Of a stretch of 64,000 bases of DNA, positions 17,491-27,526 are shown piece by piece. The notes below the pieces were generated by a model. It saw nothing but the letters and a program-made list of their open reading frames with translations. It did not search any database and was not told the origin of the DNA. Made by a program: the position numbers and the translations under genes. Numbering within the stretch: position 1 is the stretch's first letter; each line of letters opens with the position of its first letter. The stretch is from Thermococcus zilligii AN1 (lineage in GTDB: Archaea; Methanobacteriota_B; Thermococci; Thermococcales; Thermococcaceae): positions 868,001 through 932,000 of the forward strand of contig NZ_AJLF01000001.1 in the NCBI RefSeq assembly GCF_000258515.1, written 5' to 3'.

Positions 17491-18087
17491 TCATGCCTTG
17501 TGGTAATAGATGAGATACGTCCATGGGCTGTCGTAAACTTCCTGGGGGGCGACTGCGTAGCCGTAAGTCCAGCTCCACCCCGGGTTTGTGTCGAGGTTGA
17601 TGAGCCCGTTGCTCGCCCACATGTACGCGGCCCAAACAAGCTCACTGCAGTAGTAAGCACTGTCAAAAACCTGCGGCTTCGCGAGGTAGTTGTAGTTGTA
17701 TGGTTTGCCAAGCATGCTGTAAGCGAAGTACACAGCGTAGTATTTGGTTGTTGAATCGGTATTCACGCGCTTGATTGCAATTTCCGGGTCCCTGCTGAGG
17801 AAATTTCTTAGTGTAATGAGGGAAACACCATTTTTGGGAGTCGCTTCGATGACTATCCAGTCACCGACCGAGTAGTCATACCAGGCAATTATACCGACAT
17901 GTGTCCAGTGTCCCGGCATTATTGAGAGGTCCGGGCTGTAGCCGAAAACCAGGTCTCCCTGCTGAACATTCGTCGGGTACGGGTGGTAGTAGGTTCCGCC
18001 ACCTTTGCTGAGGCTGGACGCACTCACAGCCGGGACTGCGGCGCCGAAAAGGAGGAAGATCAAAGCTATCATCCCAAGCCTCTTCAT
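17491..18087 (-). CDS. secreted YiiX/permuted NlpC-P60 (papain-like) protein
   Basis: A 198-residue exported protein. The signal peptide spans residues 1-23 (GMIALIFLLFGAAVPAVSA). The mature part has a circularly permuted NlpC/P60 layout: H63 in WTHVGI first, E81 in IEATP, and the likely nucleophile C147 in AYYCSELVWAAY last. Relatives (YiiX/YebB, DUF830) are thiol hydrolases acting on amide or ester bonds; the archaeal substrate is unknown. ATG 18087 is chosen over longer frames because the signal peptide starts there. The gene stands alone. Confidence 0.75.
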   Translation of the reverse strand: MKRLGMIALIFLLFGAAVPAVSASSLSKGGGTYYHPYPTNVQQGDLVFGYSPDLSIMPGHWTHVGIIAWYDYSVGDWIVIEATPKNGVSLITLRNFLSRDPEIAIKRVNTDSTTKYYAVYFAYSMLGKPYNYNYLAKPQVFDSAYYCSELVWAAYMWASNGLINLDTNPGWSWTYGYAVAPQEVYDSPWTYLIYYHKA

Positions 18088-18222
18088 GTCACAACTCCCC
18101 GCATATGGCGTTTGATGTATAAAAAGATTCACGACCTAATAAACTTTGCCCTAACAACATCCTGTTCTTTCAGAACCTTTGGGGAAACCGCGGAGAAGAA
18201 TAGGAAAAAGGGTTACCTTTCC

Positions 18223-18627
18223 TCAGAGGCTTTCGAGGTACCTGGCGTAGGATTCAGCATCCATAAGCTCCTTTAGTTCTTCCTCGAGGTTGCTGGGTTT
18301 AATCTTGGCAATCCAGTTCCCGTAGGGGTCCTCGTTGAGAAGCTCCGGGGAATCCTCAAGCTCCCCGTTGACCTCAATGACTTCACCGCTGACGGGGGCG
18401 TAGACCTCGGAAACAGCTTTAACGCTCTCGAGTTCGCAGAGGACGTCGCCCCTGCTTATCTCTTTCCCGACCTCCGGAAGCTCCACGTAAGCCAGATCGC
18501 CGAGTTCCTTCTGGGCGTAGTCGCTTATTCCAACGAGGACAGTCCCGTCTTCAAGAACCTGAGCCCACTCGTGGTCCTTGGTGTAATAAAGGCCCTCCTT
18601 TACCCTGTATTCACCAACCTCAATCAT
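18223..18627 (-). CDS. gcvH: glycine cleavage system H protein
   Basis: A 134-residue lipoyl carrier. The lipoyl lysine is K70 in ESVKAVSEVYAPVSGEV, within the usual beta-barrel fold. It shuttles the aminomethyl group between the P, T and L proteins of glycine cleavage. None of those partners is in this window. ATG 18627 is preceded by GGTGATGCTC; the in-frame GTG at 18636 belongs to that ribosome site. Confidence 0.95.
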   Translation of the reverse strand: MIEVGEYRVKEGLYYTKDHEWAQVLEDGTVLVGISDYAQKELGDLAYVELPEVGKEISRGDVLCELESVKAVSEVYAPVSGEVIEVNGELEDSPELLNEDPYGNWIAKIKPSNLEEELKELMDAESYARYLESL

Positions 18628-18660
18628 GAGCATCACCGGAATCCCTTTGTTTTCGGCAAT

Positions 18661-19512
18661 TTAAACTTTTCCCTGTTTTTGACTGTCTTTTTCATGGAGA
18701 AGGCCGTTTTCAAAGAGGTAGTTCTGAATATCCAGCACATCAAGCGGCGAAAGCTCGTAAACTCTCTTCTCGGCGTGGGGAACTTTTTGAATTATCTCCC
18801 TGTTCCTGAGGAATGTCTCTTTGTCCAGGCCGATCATGTGTCGTGAGTCCTTCAGCGCGGCGTACACCTTCTTCCTTCTGTGCTGAAAAAGGGCCCTGGT
18901 CAGGTTTTCATCGAGTTCCACCCGCTCCGACCTGGGCTTTGGCTCGAGAACCACGACTGCGGAGTCCACCTCCGGTTTTGGCCAGAAGGCACCCCTGCCG
19001 ATTCTCTCGACCAGTTCCGCCCTGGCCTTTGCGCTGACCATGAGGGAAAGCCGGGAATAGTTTCTGGTTCCGGGCCTGGCGACCATCCTTTCGGCGAACT
19101 CAAGCTGATAAATCAGTACTGCCCTCTCAAACTCGTAGTTCAGGAGTTTGAACGTAACCGGCGAGGATATCTGGTAGGGTAAATTCGAGACCATCTTGTT
19201 AAATTCTGGCCACTCCACCTCCATTGCGTCCCCTTCAATGATCTCAACGTTGTTCCAGGAGTATTCCCTGCGGAGTATCTCAACTATCCTGGGGTCTTTC
19301 TCGATTGCAAAGACCTTGCCGGCGCGCCTGCTGAGTTCGTCGGTAAGAACCCCCAACCCGGGCCCGATTTCCAGGACGGTGTCACTCCCCGAGAGCTCCG
19401 CCCTGGCCACGTTTCTCTCGATTATATCCGGGACTATCAAAAAATTCTGCCCCAGGTCACGGTTTGGCCTCAGGTTGTATTTGGAAATTAGAGAAAAGAT
19501 ACGCTCCCTCAT
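18661..19512 (-). CDS. ksgA: 16S rRNA adenine dimethyltransferase KsgA/Dim1
   Basis: A 283-residue SAM-dependent enzyme that makes the two adjacent N6-dimethyladenosines in the 3'-terminal helix of 16S rRNA during small-subunit maturation. Motif I (LEIGPGLG, residues 47-54) and the catalytic NLPY block (near 114) are present, with the family's C-terminal helical domain. Its ATG overlaps the DUF655 stop by four bases (ATGA), so the two are coupled. Confidence 0.95.
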   Translation of the reverse strand: MRERIFSLISKYNLRPNRDLGQNFLIVPDIIERNVARAELSGSDTVLEIGPGLGVLTDELSRRAGKVFAIEKDPRIVEILRREYSWNNVEIIEGDAMEVEWPEFNKMVSNLPYQISSPVTFKLLNYEFERAVLIYQLEFAERMVARPGTRNYSRLSLMVSAKARAELVERIGRGAFWPKPEVDSAVVVLEPKPRSERVELDENLTRALFQHRRKKVYAALKDSRHMIGLDKETFLRNREIIQKVPHAEKRVYELSPLDVLDIQNYLFENGLLHEKDSQKQGKV

Positions 19513-20129
19513 TCTCTGAATAACCTCCTCGGGCCGACGAAAAGATAGTACTTATCCTTCCCCTGGAGCTCGTCCACAATCCTCTTTGATATCATCTCGC
19601 ATGGGTCGTGGAGGCCTTTTATCCTGTGCTTCAGGTCTTCAAAGCTCTTGAAGGGCTCTTTTTGTCTCTCCTCTATAATCTCCCACATGAGCTTCTTCCC
19701 TATTCCGGGCAGGAGTTCAAGGCTGTGGAGTCTGTTCGTTATTGGAGGGGCAATGTTGAAGAACTTGACAAACCTGTCCTCGTTCTTCTTCACTATCTCC
19801 TTAACAACATAGGGGAGCTCAGCCCTGGCAGTGGGGGTAAGATCGTCGTAGGATATCTTTTTGTTTATCATGAGTATCCTGTCCCGCTCTCCCTTTCCAA
19901 TGAAGACCCTTTCGTAGAGCATGAGGTCGTCCTTAGGAGTTACCTCAAGCAGTGTGAAAGCATTTTCCCCTATGACTTGAGCGACAGGTTTTCCGCTTCT
20001 CCTCCCCGTGTTTAAGTCAGTATACCCTTCGGGAAGGTAATCGAGGACGTAGGCGTACTCTTCATACTCCTTCGCATACTCTTTTTTGTGGATACTCTCA
20101 CTGTAGGAATGCCTCCTGTAGGTGTCCAT
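19509..20129 (-). CDS. DUF655 nucleic-acid-binding protein
   Basis: A 206-residue DUF655 protein. The N-terminal half (residues 20-90) is an S1/OB-like beta domain (YVLDYLPEGY). The C-terminal half carries helix-hairpin-helix motifs (LELLPGIGKKLMWEII), suggesting RNA or DNA binding. The gene lies directly upstream of and overlaps ksgA, pointing to a role in rRNA maturation. Start ATG 20129 follows GGGGGAGAGAAG, and a TATA box (ACTATAAAAACC) near 20168 gives this pair its own promoter within the larger cluster. Confidence 0.85.
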   Translation of the reverse strand: MDTYRRHSYSESIHKKEYAKEYEEYAYVLDYLPEGYTDLNTGRRSGKPVAQVIGENAFTLLEVTPKDDLMLYERVFIGKGERDRILMINKKISYDDLTPTARAELPYVVKEIVKKNEDRFVKFFNIAPPITNRLHSLELLPGIGKKLMWEIIEERQKEPFKSFEDLKHRIKGLHDPCEMISKRIVDELQGKDKYYLFVGPRRLFRE

Positions 20130-20196
20130 CTTCTCTCCCCCAAGAAGTAGTGACTCCCAGGGTTTTTATAGTTTGTTAGGGAAAAAGAGAAAAGGG

Positions 20197-20565
20197 CTAT
20201 TCAACCGGCCTGTACTCATCCACCAGTTTTACTATCTTCTCGGCCTCCTCCGGGGTGGGCATGTACTCTTCCTTGGCGAATATCACGCGTACGTCGAAGT
20301 AGTCCTCTGGTAGCAGATCGACTATCTTTGACGCAAGCCTCTCGTCGATCCAGTCAAAGAGGCCCATCAGCTTCCCCTTGAGCTCCCTGGCCCGCTCCGG
20401 AGCGAGCTTTGCAAAGCGCTCTGCATGTTCGAGACCGATTCTGGACTCGTAGGGCATGGACTCCCCGGATCCCTTCTCCATTCCCTCGGCGTGTCTCTTT
20501 TCCAGTATTTCCCTGGCTTCCGCGAGCGTTATATAGTGCTCCTCCAGTTTTTTCCTGCCTATCAT
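20197..20565 (-). CDS. rpo4: DNA-directed RNA polymerase subunit Rpo4 (RpoF)
   Basis: A 122-residue RNA polymerase stalk subunit, the archaeal counterpart of eukaryotic Rpb4, which forms the Rpo4/Rpo7 stalk. Helical throughout: KKLEEHYITLAEAREIL at the start and the HRDC-like end PEDYFDVRVIFAKEEYMPTPEEAEKI, both family hallmarks (given here in part). It starts three bases after the L21e stop (ATG 20565, GATGAGGA before it), so the two are one operon. Confidence 0.94.
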   Translation of the reverse strand: MIGRKKLEEHYITLAEAREILEKRHAEGMEKGSGESMPYESRIGLEHAERFAKLAPERARELKGKLMGLFDWIDERLASKIVDLLPEDYFDVRVIFAKEEYMPTPEEAEKIVKLVDEYRPVE

Positions 20566-20568
20566 TCC

Positions 20569-20865
20569 TCATCCCTTCTGGGGCCTGAGGTGGACCGGGT
20601 GAATAAAGAAGGTCTTGACCTTCTCGCCGTCGGTTATCTGGACGGCATAGGCGTCTCCACGCTTTCCGACGACGGTCCCGGTCCTACCGTGGAATCTCGG
20701 GTCGGGCATACCCTTGTGGTAGCTCGGCTCTATGACGATGTGAACCTTCTGCCCGACCTCAAACTCCTGGAGGAATCTGGTGAGCGGGGGAAGGCCCTTC
20801 CTCCGGGGGTGCTTACTGAGCTTCTCCCTCGTCTTCCTCCTAAAGCTGTGTGCCTTCTGAACCAT
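20569..20865 (-). CDS. rpl21e: 50S ribosomal protein L21e
   Basis: A 98-residue large-subunit protein with the typical basic start [17 protein letters not shown] and an SH3-like core ([20 protein letters not shown]). ATG 20865 has a strong ribosome site (GAGGTGGTTGAT); the in-frame extension to 20892 is rejected. First gene of the L21e-Rpo4 operon. Its promoter lies about 130 bases upstream, leaving an unusually long structured leader. Confidence 0.96.
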   Translation of the reverse strand: MVQKAHSFRRKTREKLSKHPRRKGLPPLTRFLQEFEVGQKVHIVIEPSYHKGMPDPRFHGRTGTVVGKRGDAYAVQITDGEKVKTFFIHPVHLRPQKG

Positions 20866-20975
20866 ATCAACCACCTCGCAGGGGTTTAACACACATTTAG
20901 AGCTCGAAACTGGTCGAGAATCCCGGGCAATCTCTTTTCGCCCAGTTTACCAGCTAACCCTGCCCGGGATCACTA
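20866..20975 (-). promoter_or_regulatory. structured 5' leader of the L21e-Rpo4 mRNA
   Basis: A TATA box (TTTATAAAC, 20992-21000 on the minus strand) would start transcription near 20972. The RNA then begins almost at once with a perfect 10-bp stem: its arms are ATCCCGGGCA and TGCCCGGGAT (20961-20970 and 20920-20929), closing a loop of 31 bases. A second small hairpin (CTCGA/TCGAG) lies just downstream. Leaders near 100 bases are rare in this window, where most are 10-25. It could be a control element or a processed small RNA. Confidence 0.45.
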
Positions 20976-21028
20976 AGTCCCTCGGGTGTAGCGTTTATAA
21001 ATTTTTCACCGGGGCCGCCAGGAGAAAA

Positions 21029-22189
21029 TTAATCGTCCAGGATATTGAGCACGTCAAGTCTCTCACACCAGGCCGATTTCCCGAGCAGATCGCTCACGCT
21101 GGGCTTCGTTCTGCCTTTATCCCCTGAGATCAGCTCCTTGATGTAAAGGCCACCATCGGTTACGAGGTAAAGTTCGAAGTGTGTATCGTCAATCCACCTG
21201 GATTGAGCTTCGTAAACTTTTTTCACCCTTACTTTGTCAGTTCTAACCTTCCTAACACGCCATGGCGTCCTCTGGTGAATCTCCAGGTTCCTGAGCTTTC
21301 TGGCGACTTCCACAGCCTCCTCAGGGGTCACCCCGTCCTTCACGAAAACCAGGGCAAGGTATTCCTTCCTGTGGTTCTTGGTGAGAACCTCCTCGGCCTC
21401 GTTTGCCGAGACGAAGCTGAGGTCTAAAACCTCCACTTTGCCGCTGGCGTTTATTTCCTCCGCTATTTTGTTCAGGTCGACCTTTCTCCTCTTAGGCCTT
21501 TTGACTTCAACTACGAAAGGCCTGCCGTTGCCGAGGGTTCTGACGTCAACGTCCTCCCTTCCTGCCCCTTTAAAGATGCACTCCCCATCGAAAGCCCTTG
21601 CTACCACGCGGCAGATTATCGAGGCAATGCTGTCCTTGAATTCCGGAAGGGGTGTCTGGGGAATACCCCGGACGAGCTTTCTGTAGCGGCCGTAGAGGTA
21701 GATGGGGTTTATCTGGACTTCGATTTCTCCCAGGTATGGCTCAACTATGAAGAGAACATCGGGGTTTCTTGAGGTATCTTTGCCCGTTTCAACGCCAAAG
21801 GCCTTTCCCAGTTCGCGGTTGAATTCGCGGTTTAGGGGTTCCCCGGTTTCTATCCCGAACTCCTCCCAAAGGGCCTCCTCTTTTCTCCTTACCTCCTCCG
21901 GGAAACGGGAGCCTACAAGAAAGGTATCGAACTCTATCCCTTCGGAGGCTTTCTTCATTTTTTCAACGAGCTCGGGGATTCTCTCAAAGACGTTGCCGCA
22001 GAGCCCGCATTCCTCCGGTTCGCCGATGAGAGACAATCCTTCTCTGGAACGCTCCATGTTGAGAACGAACCTTATAGCTCTTCCCCTTTCCCCGTTGGTT
22101 CCCTTTCCGAGCTTTGCAAAGAGCCTTCCAAGGCAGTGGTTGCACAGTTCATGCTTCTCCAAGACCTCGCTGGCCTTTTCAATTATCAT
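21029..22189 (-). CDS. pus10: tRNA pseudouridine synthase Pus10
   Basis: A 386-residue archaeal Pus10 that makes pseudouridine at tRNA positions 54 and 55. The N-terminal domain binds zinc through C16/C19 (CNHC) and C61/C64 (CGLC), then comes a THUMP-type region. The catalytic domain holds GREDVDVRTLGNGRPF with the active aspartate at about 213-215. ATG 22189 follows GGGTGAGACC. It is divergent from the zinc-ribbon regulator with a 44-base spacer containing one AT-rich element (GGTTTTTATCC, 22203-22213) that must serve one or both directions. Confidence 0.93.
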   Translation of the reverse strand: MIIEKASEVLEKHELCNHCLGRLFAKLGKGTNGERGRAIRFVLNMERSREGLSLIGEPEECGLCGNVFERIPELVEKMKKASEGIEFDTFLVGSRFPEEVRRKEEALWEEFGIETGEPLNREFNRELGKAFGVETGKDTSRNPDVLFIVEPYLGEIEVQINPIYLYGRYRKLVRGIPQTPLPEFKDSIASIICRVVARAFDGECIFKGAGREDVDVRTLGNGRPFVVEVKRPKRRKVDLNKIAEEINASGKVEVLDLSFVSANEAEEVLTKNHRKEYLALVFVKDGVTPEEAVEVARKLRNLEIHQRTPWRVRKVRTDKVRVKKVYEAQSRWIDDTHFELYLVTDGGLYIKELISGDKGRTKPSVSDLLGKSAWCERLDVLNILDD

Positions 22190-22233
22190 GGTCTCACCCT
22201 AAGGTTTTTATCCTTCCGCTTGAGCTCTCTCCG

Positions 22234-22527
22234 ATGGCGACTCGGAGACAGCGCATAATAAGTCTTTTGGAGGAGAGGGACTATTCCCCCAGCGAGCTTG
22301 CAAGGCTACTCGATCTCAGGGAAAAGGGGGCAAGTAAGGCAGTCCTCGAGGACCTGAAGGCAATTCAGAGGATACTCAAGAGGGAAGGAAAGGTTCTCCT
22401 GATAAAGCCCGCGGAGTGCAGAAGCTGTGGCTTCGTGTTCAAGCCCGAGATAAGGATACCCACCAAGTGCCCCAGGTGCAAGTCCGAGTGGATAGAAGAG
22501 CCGAGGTTTAAGATAGAGAAAAACTGA
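22234..22527 (+). CDS. predicted transcriptional regulator, HTH plus zinc ribbon
   Basis: A 97-residue protein. An N-terminal winged-helix-like unit (RQRIISLLEERDYSPSELAR) is followed by a zinc ribbon with two CxxC knuckles (CRSCGF and CPRCKS). This matches the small archaeal HTH/zinc-ribbon regulator family. The ATG at 22234 lies about 27 bases after the TATA-like element, so the mRNA is probably leaderless. The target is unknown; divergence from pus10 may mean shared control. Confidence 0.75.
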   Translation: MATRRQRIISLLEERDYSPSELARLLDLREKGASKAVLEDLKAIQRILKREGKVLLIKPAECRSCGFVFKPEIRIPTKCPRCKSEWIEEPRFKIEKN

Positions 22528-22737
22528 CTCCTCTCATAACCGCTCGGAGGCTGGCCTGCTCCACGACTACCTGGAAGTTGTCTCGGAGCACCTCTATGGG
22601 CGATACTCCCATGCGGACAGCGTTTAGCGGGGCTCTTGAAGGCGCTCGTTGACCCGTCGTTCCTTGATAAGATTAAAAAGGAAGGAACGCCCACCACGTG
22701 ATTCCTGTAGGTATTGGAGGCGTGCTTTAAGTAAAGC
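22528..22737. other. convergent spacer with decayed coding-like sequence
   Basis: About 210 bases between the zinc-ribbon regulator and nfnL. The plus strand reads without interruption as HDYLEVVSEHLYGRYSHADSV before a stop at about 22627. A second plus frame then gives LVDPSFLDKIKKEGTPTT. Codon choice looks like that of real genes, but stops and a frame change break it. The minus strand also has an open stretch starting MGVSPIEVLRDNFQVVVEQA. I cannot identify a family. Confidence 0.3.
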
Positions 22738-25055
<2,318 letters not shown>

Positions 25056-25098
25056 GATGAACACCTCCGTACATGAGCCCAAAGCTGGACATCTAAAG

Positions 25099-25143
25099 GT
25101 TCACAACAAAGAGTACTTATAAACCTGTTGTCAACCAAAGGTT
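25099..25143 (-). promoter_or_regulatory. nfnSL promoter with two SurR-type sites
   Basis: The TATA box (minus strand GTTTATAAGT, about 25116-25125) is flanked by two copies of GTT-N3-AAC. One is GTTGTCAAC at 25127-25135, upstream of TATA, which continues as CAAAG-GTT to give the full extended form GTT-N3-AAC-N5-GTT (25127-25143). The other is GTTCACAAC at 25099-25107, over the expected transcription start. This is the published binding pattern of the redox-sensing regulator SurR of Thermococcales. Confidence 0.7.
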
Positions 25144-25222
25144 GAATAGCCAGAAGCATCCTCGGAGGCTGGAGGAAAGGATTAAAAAACGTTCGGGATG
25201 AGAGCTAAAGGGGGAAGACACG

Positions 25223-25420
25223 ATGAAGAAGGTTTACGTCGCCTCGGTTGTCCTGACGGCACTCTCACTGTTCTGGCCAGTCCTTTATGGCAATATCGCC
25301 ATCCTGAGGAGAATTCCGGGCAATCCAACACTCCAGGCGGTTGCGGGGGTGCTGGTCTTTGGGAGCCTGGCGTACTTCACTTACGAAGAAGATGAGGGGA
25401 AAGAGTTCACAGCTTCCTGA
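25223..25420 (+). CDS. small two-helix membrane protein
   Basis: A 65-residue protein with two predicted helices (YVASVVLTALSLFWPVLYG and LQAVAGVLVFGSLAYF) and an acidic tail. The ATG at 25223 follows GGGGGAAGACACG at a good distance, and a TTAAAA promoter-like stretch is near 25180. The last 14 bases overlap the convergent trmI end. No family is recognised, but codon use matches neighbouring genes. Confidence 0.6.
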   Translation: MKKVYVASVVLTALSLFWPVLYGNIAILRRIPGNPTLQAVAGVLVFGSLAYFTYEEDEGKEFTAS

Positions 25421-26165
25421 GGAAGGTTATATACCCCGTGTGGGCCAGCATTGTGGTTTTCGGCCTCATGCAATCCTTCTTTACCTCCTGTTCCCTGACG
25501 AGAACTTCGACAACCCTGGGTTTCATGAAGTGCTCCCTGTACCCCTGAAACGCCTGGAAGAAGCGGTGGACCTGGTTGGCGCAGGGGGTGTAGGCCACGA
25601 AGTATCCCCCCGGACGGAGAACCTTAACCGCGTGGGGCAGAACGTTTTCAGGCTGAGGTAAGTCGAGCACGATGTGGTCGGCCCTCTCCTCGTCTATGCC
25701 CTCGTAGATGTCCTTGAGCTTTATCGTTACCCTATCCGAGAAGCCGGCCAGCTCGATGTTTTTTCTGGCTATCTCCGCATGATCCTCCCTGATTTCGTAA
25801 CTGATTACCCTTCCGCCCGGCCCTACTATGTTAGCCAGGAAAATCGTGAGCGCGCCGCTTCCGGCCCCGGCCTCTATGACCGTGTCGCCGGGGGAGATGC
25901 CGGCATAAGCCATTATTATTCCAGCGTCCTTCGGGTGGATGATCTGGGGCCCGCGCCTCATCTTCGCCACTATATCATTGATGTCGGGCTTTAGTATCCT
26001 GAACTTCTCCCCCCTGTGGCTCTCTATGGTGTCGCCGTAGTCCTTCTCAAGGAGCTCCCCTAAATTGAGGATTCCCAGATCAGTGTGAAATTCCCTGTTT
26101 GATACCGTGACCAGGTACCTCTTCCCCCTCGGATCTACGAGAAGAACCTTTTCTCCTTCCCTCAC
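25407..26165 (-). CDS. trmI: tRNA (adenine-N1)-methyltransferase TrmI (positions 57/58)
   Basis: A 252-residue archaeal TrmI. It methylates N1 of A57 and A58 in the tRNA T-loop, a thermostabilising change. An N-terminal beta domain precedes the Rossmann methyltransferase, with motif I EAGAGSGALT and a conserved DLPQPENVLPH active-site block. The start is GTG 26165 behind GGAGGTAGGGGAA. That ribosome site and the first 86 bases of the gene lie inside the 3' end of the DUF257 gene. Confidence 0.92.
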   Translation of the reverse strand: MREGEKVLLVDPRGKRYLVTVSNREFHTDLGILNLGELLEKDYGDTIESHRGEKFRILKPDINDIVAKMRRGPQIIHPKDAGIIMAYAGISPGDTVIEAGAGSGALTIFLANIVGPGGRVISYEIREDHAEIARKNIELAGFSDRVTIKLKDIYEGIDEERADHIVLDLPQPENVLPHAVKVLRPGGYFVAYTPCANQVHRFFQAFQGYREHFMKPRVVEVLVREQEVKKDCMRPKTTMLAHTGYITFLRKL

Positions 26166-26784
26166 TTCCCCTACCTCCTTTCAGGACTTTCAAGGTCTCA
26201 CCGTCGAGCAGAAGAACGTGTGTTGAGAGTTCTTCCAGAACGGCCACCACCTCCCTCTCGACGGATGAGATATTCAAGAAGGTTATCATGGCCCAGTCTT
26301 CAACAGGAATGGCGACAGTTGCGTGGAGGAAGTCTTTAACACCCTCTTTGCCACGGAACAGCAGGAACTCCGAGAGGCCGAAGGTCACCATAAACCTGGG
26401 CTTTTCGGGGAGGTTTAGGGCCTTTCTTATAGCCCAGTACTGAACCTTTAGGAACTCGTCACTGTCCTCGGGGATTTTGTCTTCTCCCACTACGTTCCCG
26501 TAGCCCGGGTTTCCGGGCCCGAGCTTGAAGACGTAAATTTTTCCTTTCGCCTTTATCAGGGGGCGATACTCAGAAGGGCTCGCCTCCCTGAGGTAGTTTC
26601 TGAACAGGACTCCCCCTATTCCGTACATGTCCACAACCATCAGTGGGCCATCTGAAATAAGCTCGGGGATGACCTTTCCCCAGACCAGATTTTCGATTCT
26701 GGCCAGAGGGTTATACTCGATTAGAACGCGATCGCCCGGCTGAAGGAGTGAGAGTAGGACTTTGATGTTGTTTTCCTTCTGCAT
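26080..26784 (-). CDS. DUF257 family protein (RecA/KaiC-like fold)
   Basis: A 234-residue protein of the Thermococcales-rich DUF257 family, thought to have a degenerate RecA/KaiC-like core (LLQPGDRVLIEYNP; LMVVDMYGIGGVL). No intact Walker A motif is seen, so ATPase activity is doubtful. ATG 26784 follows GGTGGGAGC. Homology seems to end at GETLKVLKGG. The last 25 or so residues (basic and Ser/Gly-rich) are read out of frame through the start of trmI, an 86-base overlap. A lost stop or a late frameshift is likely. Confidence 0.7.
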   Translation of the reverse strand: MQKENNIKVLLSLLQPGDRVLIEYNPLARIENLVWGKVIPELISDGPLMVVDMYGIGGVLFRNYLREASPSEYRPLIKAKGKIYVFKLGPGNPGYGNVVGEDKIPEDSDEFLKVQYWAIRKALNLPEKPRFMVTFGLSEFLLFRGKEGVKDFLHATVAIPVEDWAMITFLNISSVEREVVAVLEELSTHVLLLDGETLKVLKGGRGSEGRRKGSSRRSEGEEVPGHGIKQGISH

Positions 26785-26839
26785 GCTCCCACCACAAGGG
26801 TTTTTAAAGTCCGCAGATTTAAAAGCTTTGGGTGGAAGA

Positions 26840-27172
26840 ATGCCGAGGTTCGTGGTATGGCCCAGTGAACTGGACGGCAGACTTTCGAGGAAGTACGGAA
26901 GGCTGGTTCCAAAGACTATGGCGGTGGATTCACCCTCATTCTCTGAACTTGAGGATGCTTTGCCGGCCCTTGGGGTGAAAATTATAGAAAAAGACCACAC
27001 CAAGCTCAACCCCCGGCTTTCGGGACTTGATGAAGAGCTAAGGACGAGGGGCTTCTTCGTGGTTGAATCACCACACGGGAAAGCTAAAACACTTAAAATG
27101 GTCGCCCAAAAGATACGCGAACTAAGAAAGCGCTCGGAAGATAGAAGGGAGCCCAAGAGAAGAAAGCGCTGA
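26840..27172 (+). CDS. srp19: signal recognition particle 19 kDa protein (SRP19)
   Basis: A 110-residue RNA-binding protein that binds the SRP RNA and helps SRP54 dock, for membrane targeting of nascent proteins. Family hallmarks are FVVWPSELDGRLSRKYGR near the start, KLNPRLSG in the middle and the basic end of the domain (SPHGKAKTLKMVAQKIRE). ATG 26840 follows GGGTGGAAGA; a longer in-frame start at 26762 is rejected. Divergent from the DUF257 gene, convergent with the Lrp-like gene whose stop adjoins directly. Confidence 0.95.
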   Translation: MPRFVVWPSELDGRLSRKYGRLVPKTMAVDSPSFSELEDALPALGVKIIEKDHTKLNPRLSGLDEELRTRGFFVVESPHGKAKTLKMVAQKIRELRKRSEDRREPKRRKR

Positions 27173-27406
27173 TCACTTCTCTTCCATTTCAACCACTATT
27201 GCCGTTGTGGTGTCAATGACACCATCTATGTTGTGGATGTCATGGAGTATCTTCTTTGTCAGCTCGCCGAGGTCGTTGGCCTCTATGTAAACTATTGCAT
27301 CGTAGGGTCCGGTAACTGCATCAGCCCTGAGTACTCCTGGTATCCGCCTCAAGGCCGTTATAACGCTTTCAACCTCTACAGTCAACAGCACGTAGGCCCT
27401 AACCAT
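27173..27406 (-). CDS. Lrp/AsnC ligand-binding (RAM) domain protein
   Basis: A 77-residue stand-alone RAM/AsnC C-terminal domain without the DNA-binding half. It carries the beta-alpha-beta-beta-alpha-beta pattern: AYVLLTVE, the ITALRRIPGVLRADAVTGPYD loop that binds amino acids, then DLGELTKKILHDIHNIDGV. Such proteins oligomerise and may sense amino acids or modify full-length Lrp regulators. ATG 27406 follows GGGGTGATTCCC. The stop abuts the SRP19 stop. Confidence 0.88.
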   Translation of the reverse strand: MVRAYVLLTVEVESVITALRRIPGVLRADAVTGPYDAIVYIEANDLGELTKKILHDIHNIDGVIDTTTAIVVEMEEK

Positions 27407-27526
27407 GGGAATCACCCCGCAGTTTTACGTTTATATTTACGCGGGCTTTAATTTAAGCTTTTCGCAACTCCTGGATGAGGGCAAAATATCGGCGGCCTGA
27501 CAGAGCCCCCGAATCTTCCAGTGGGA

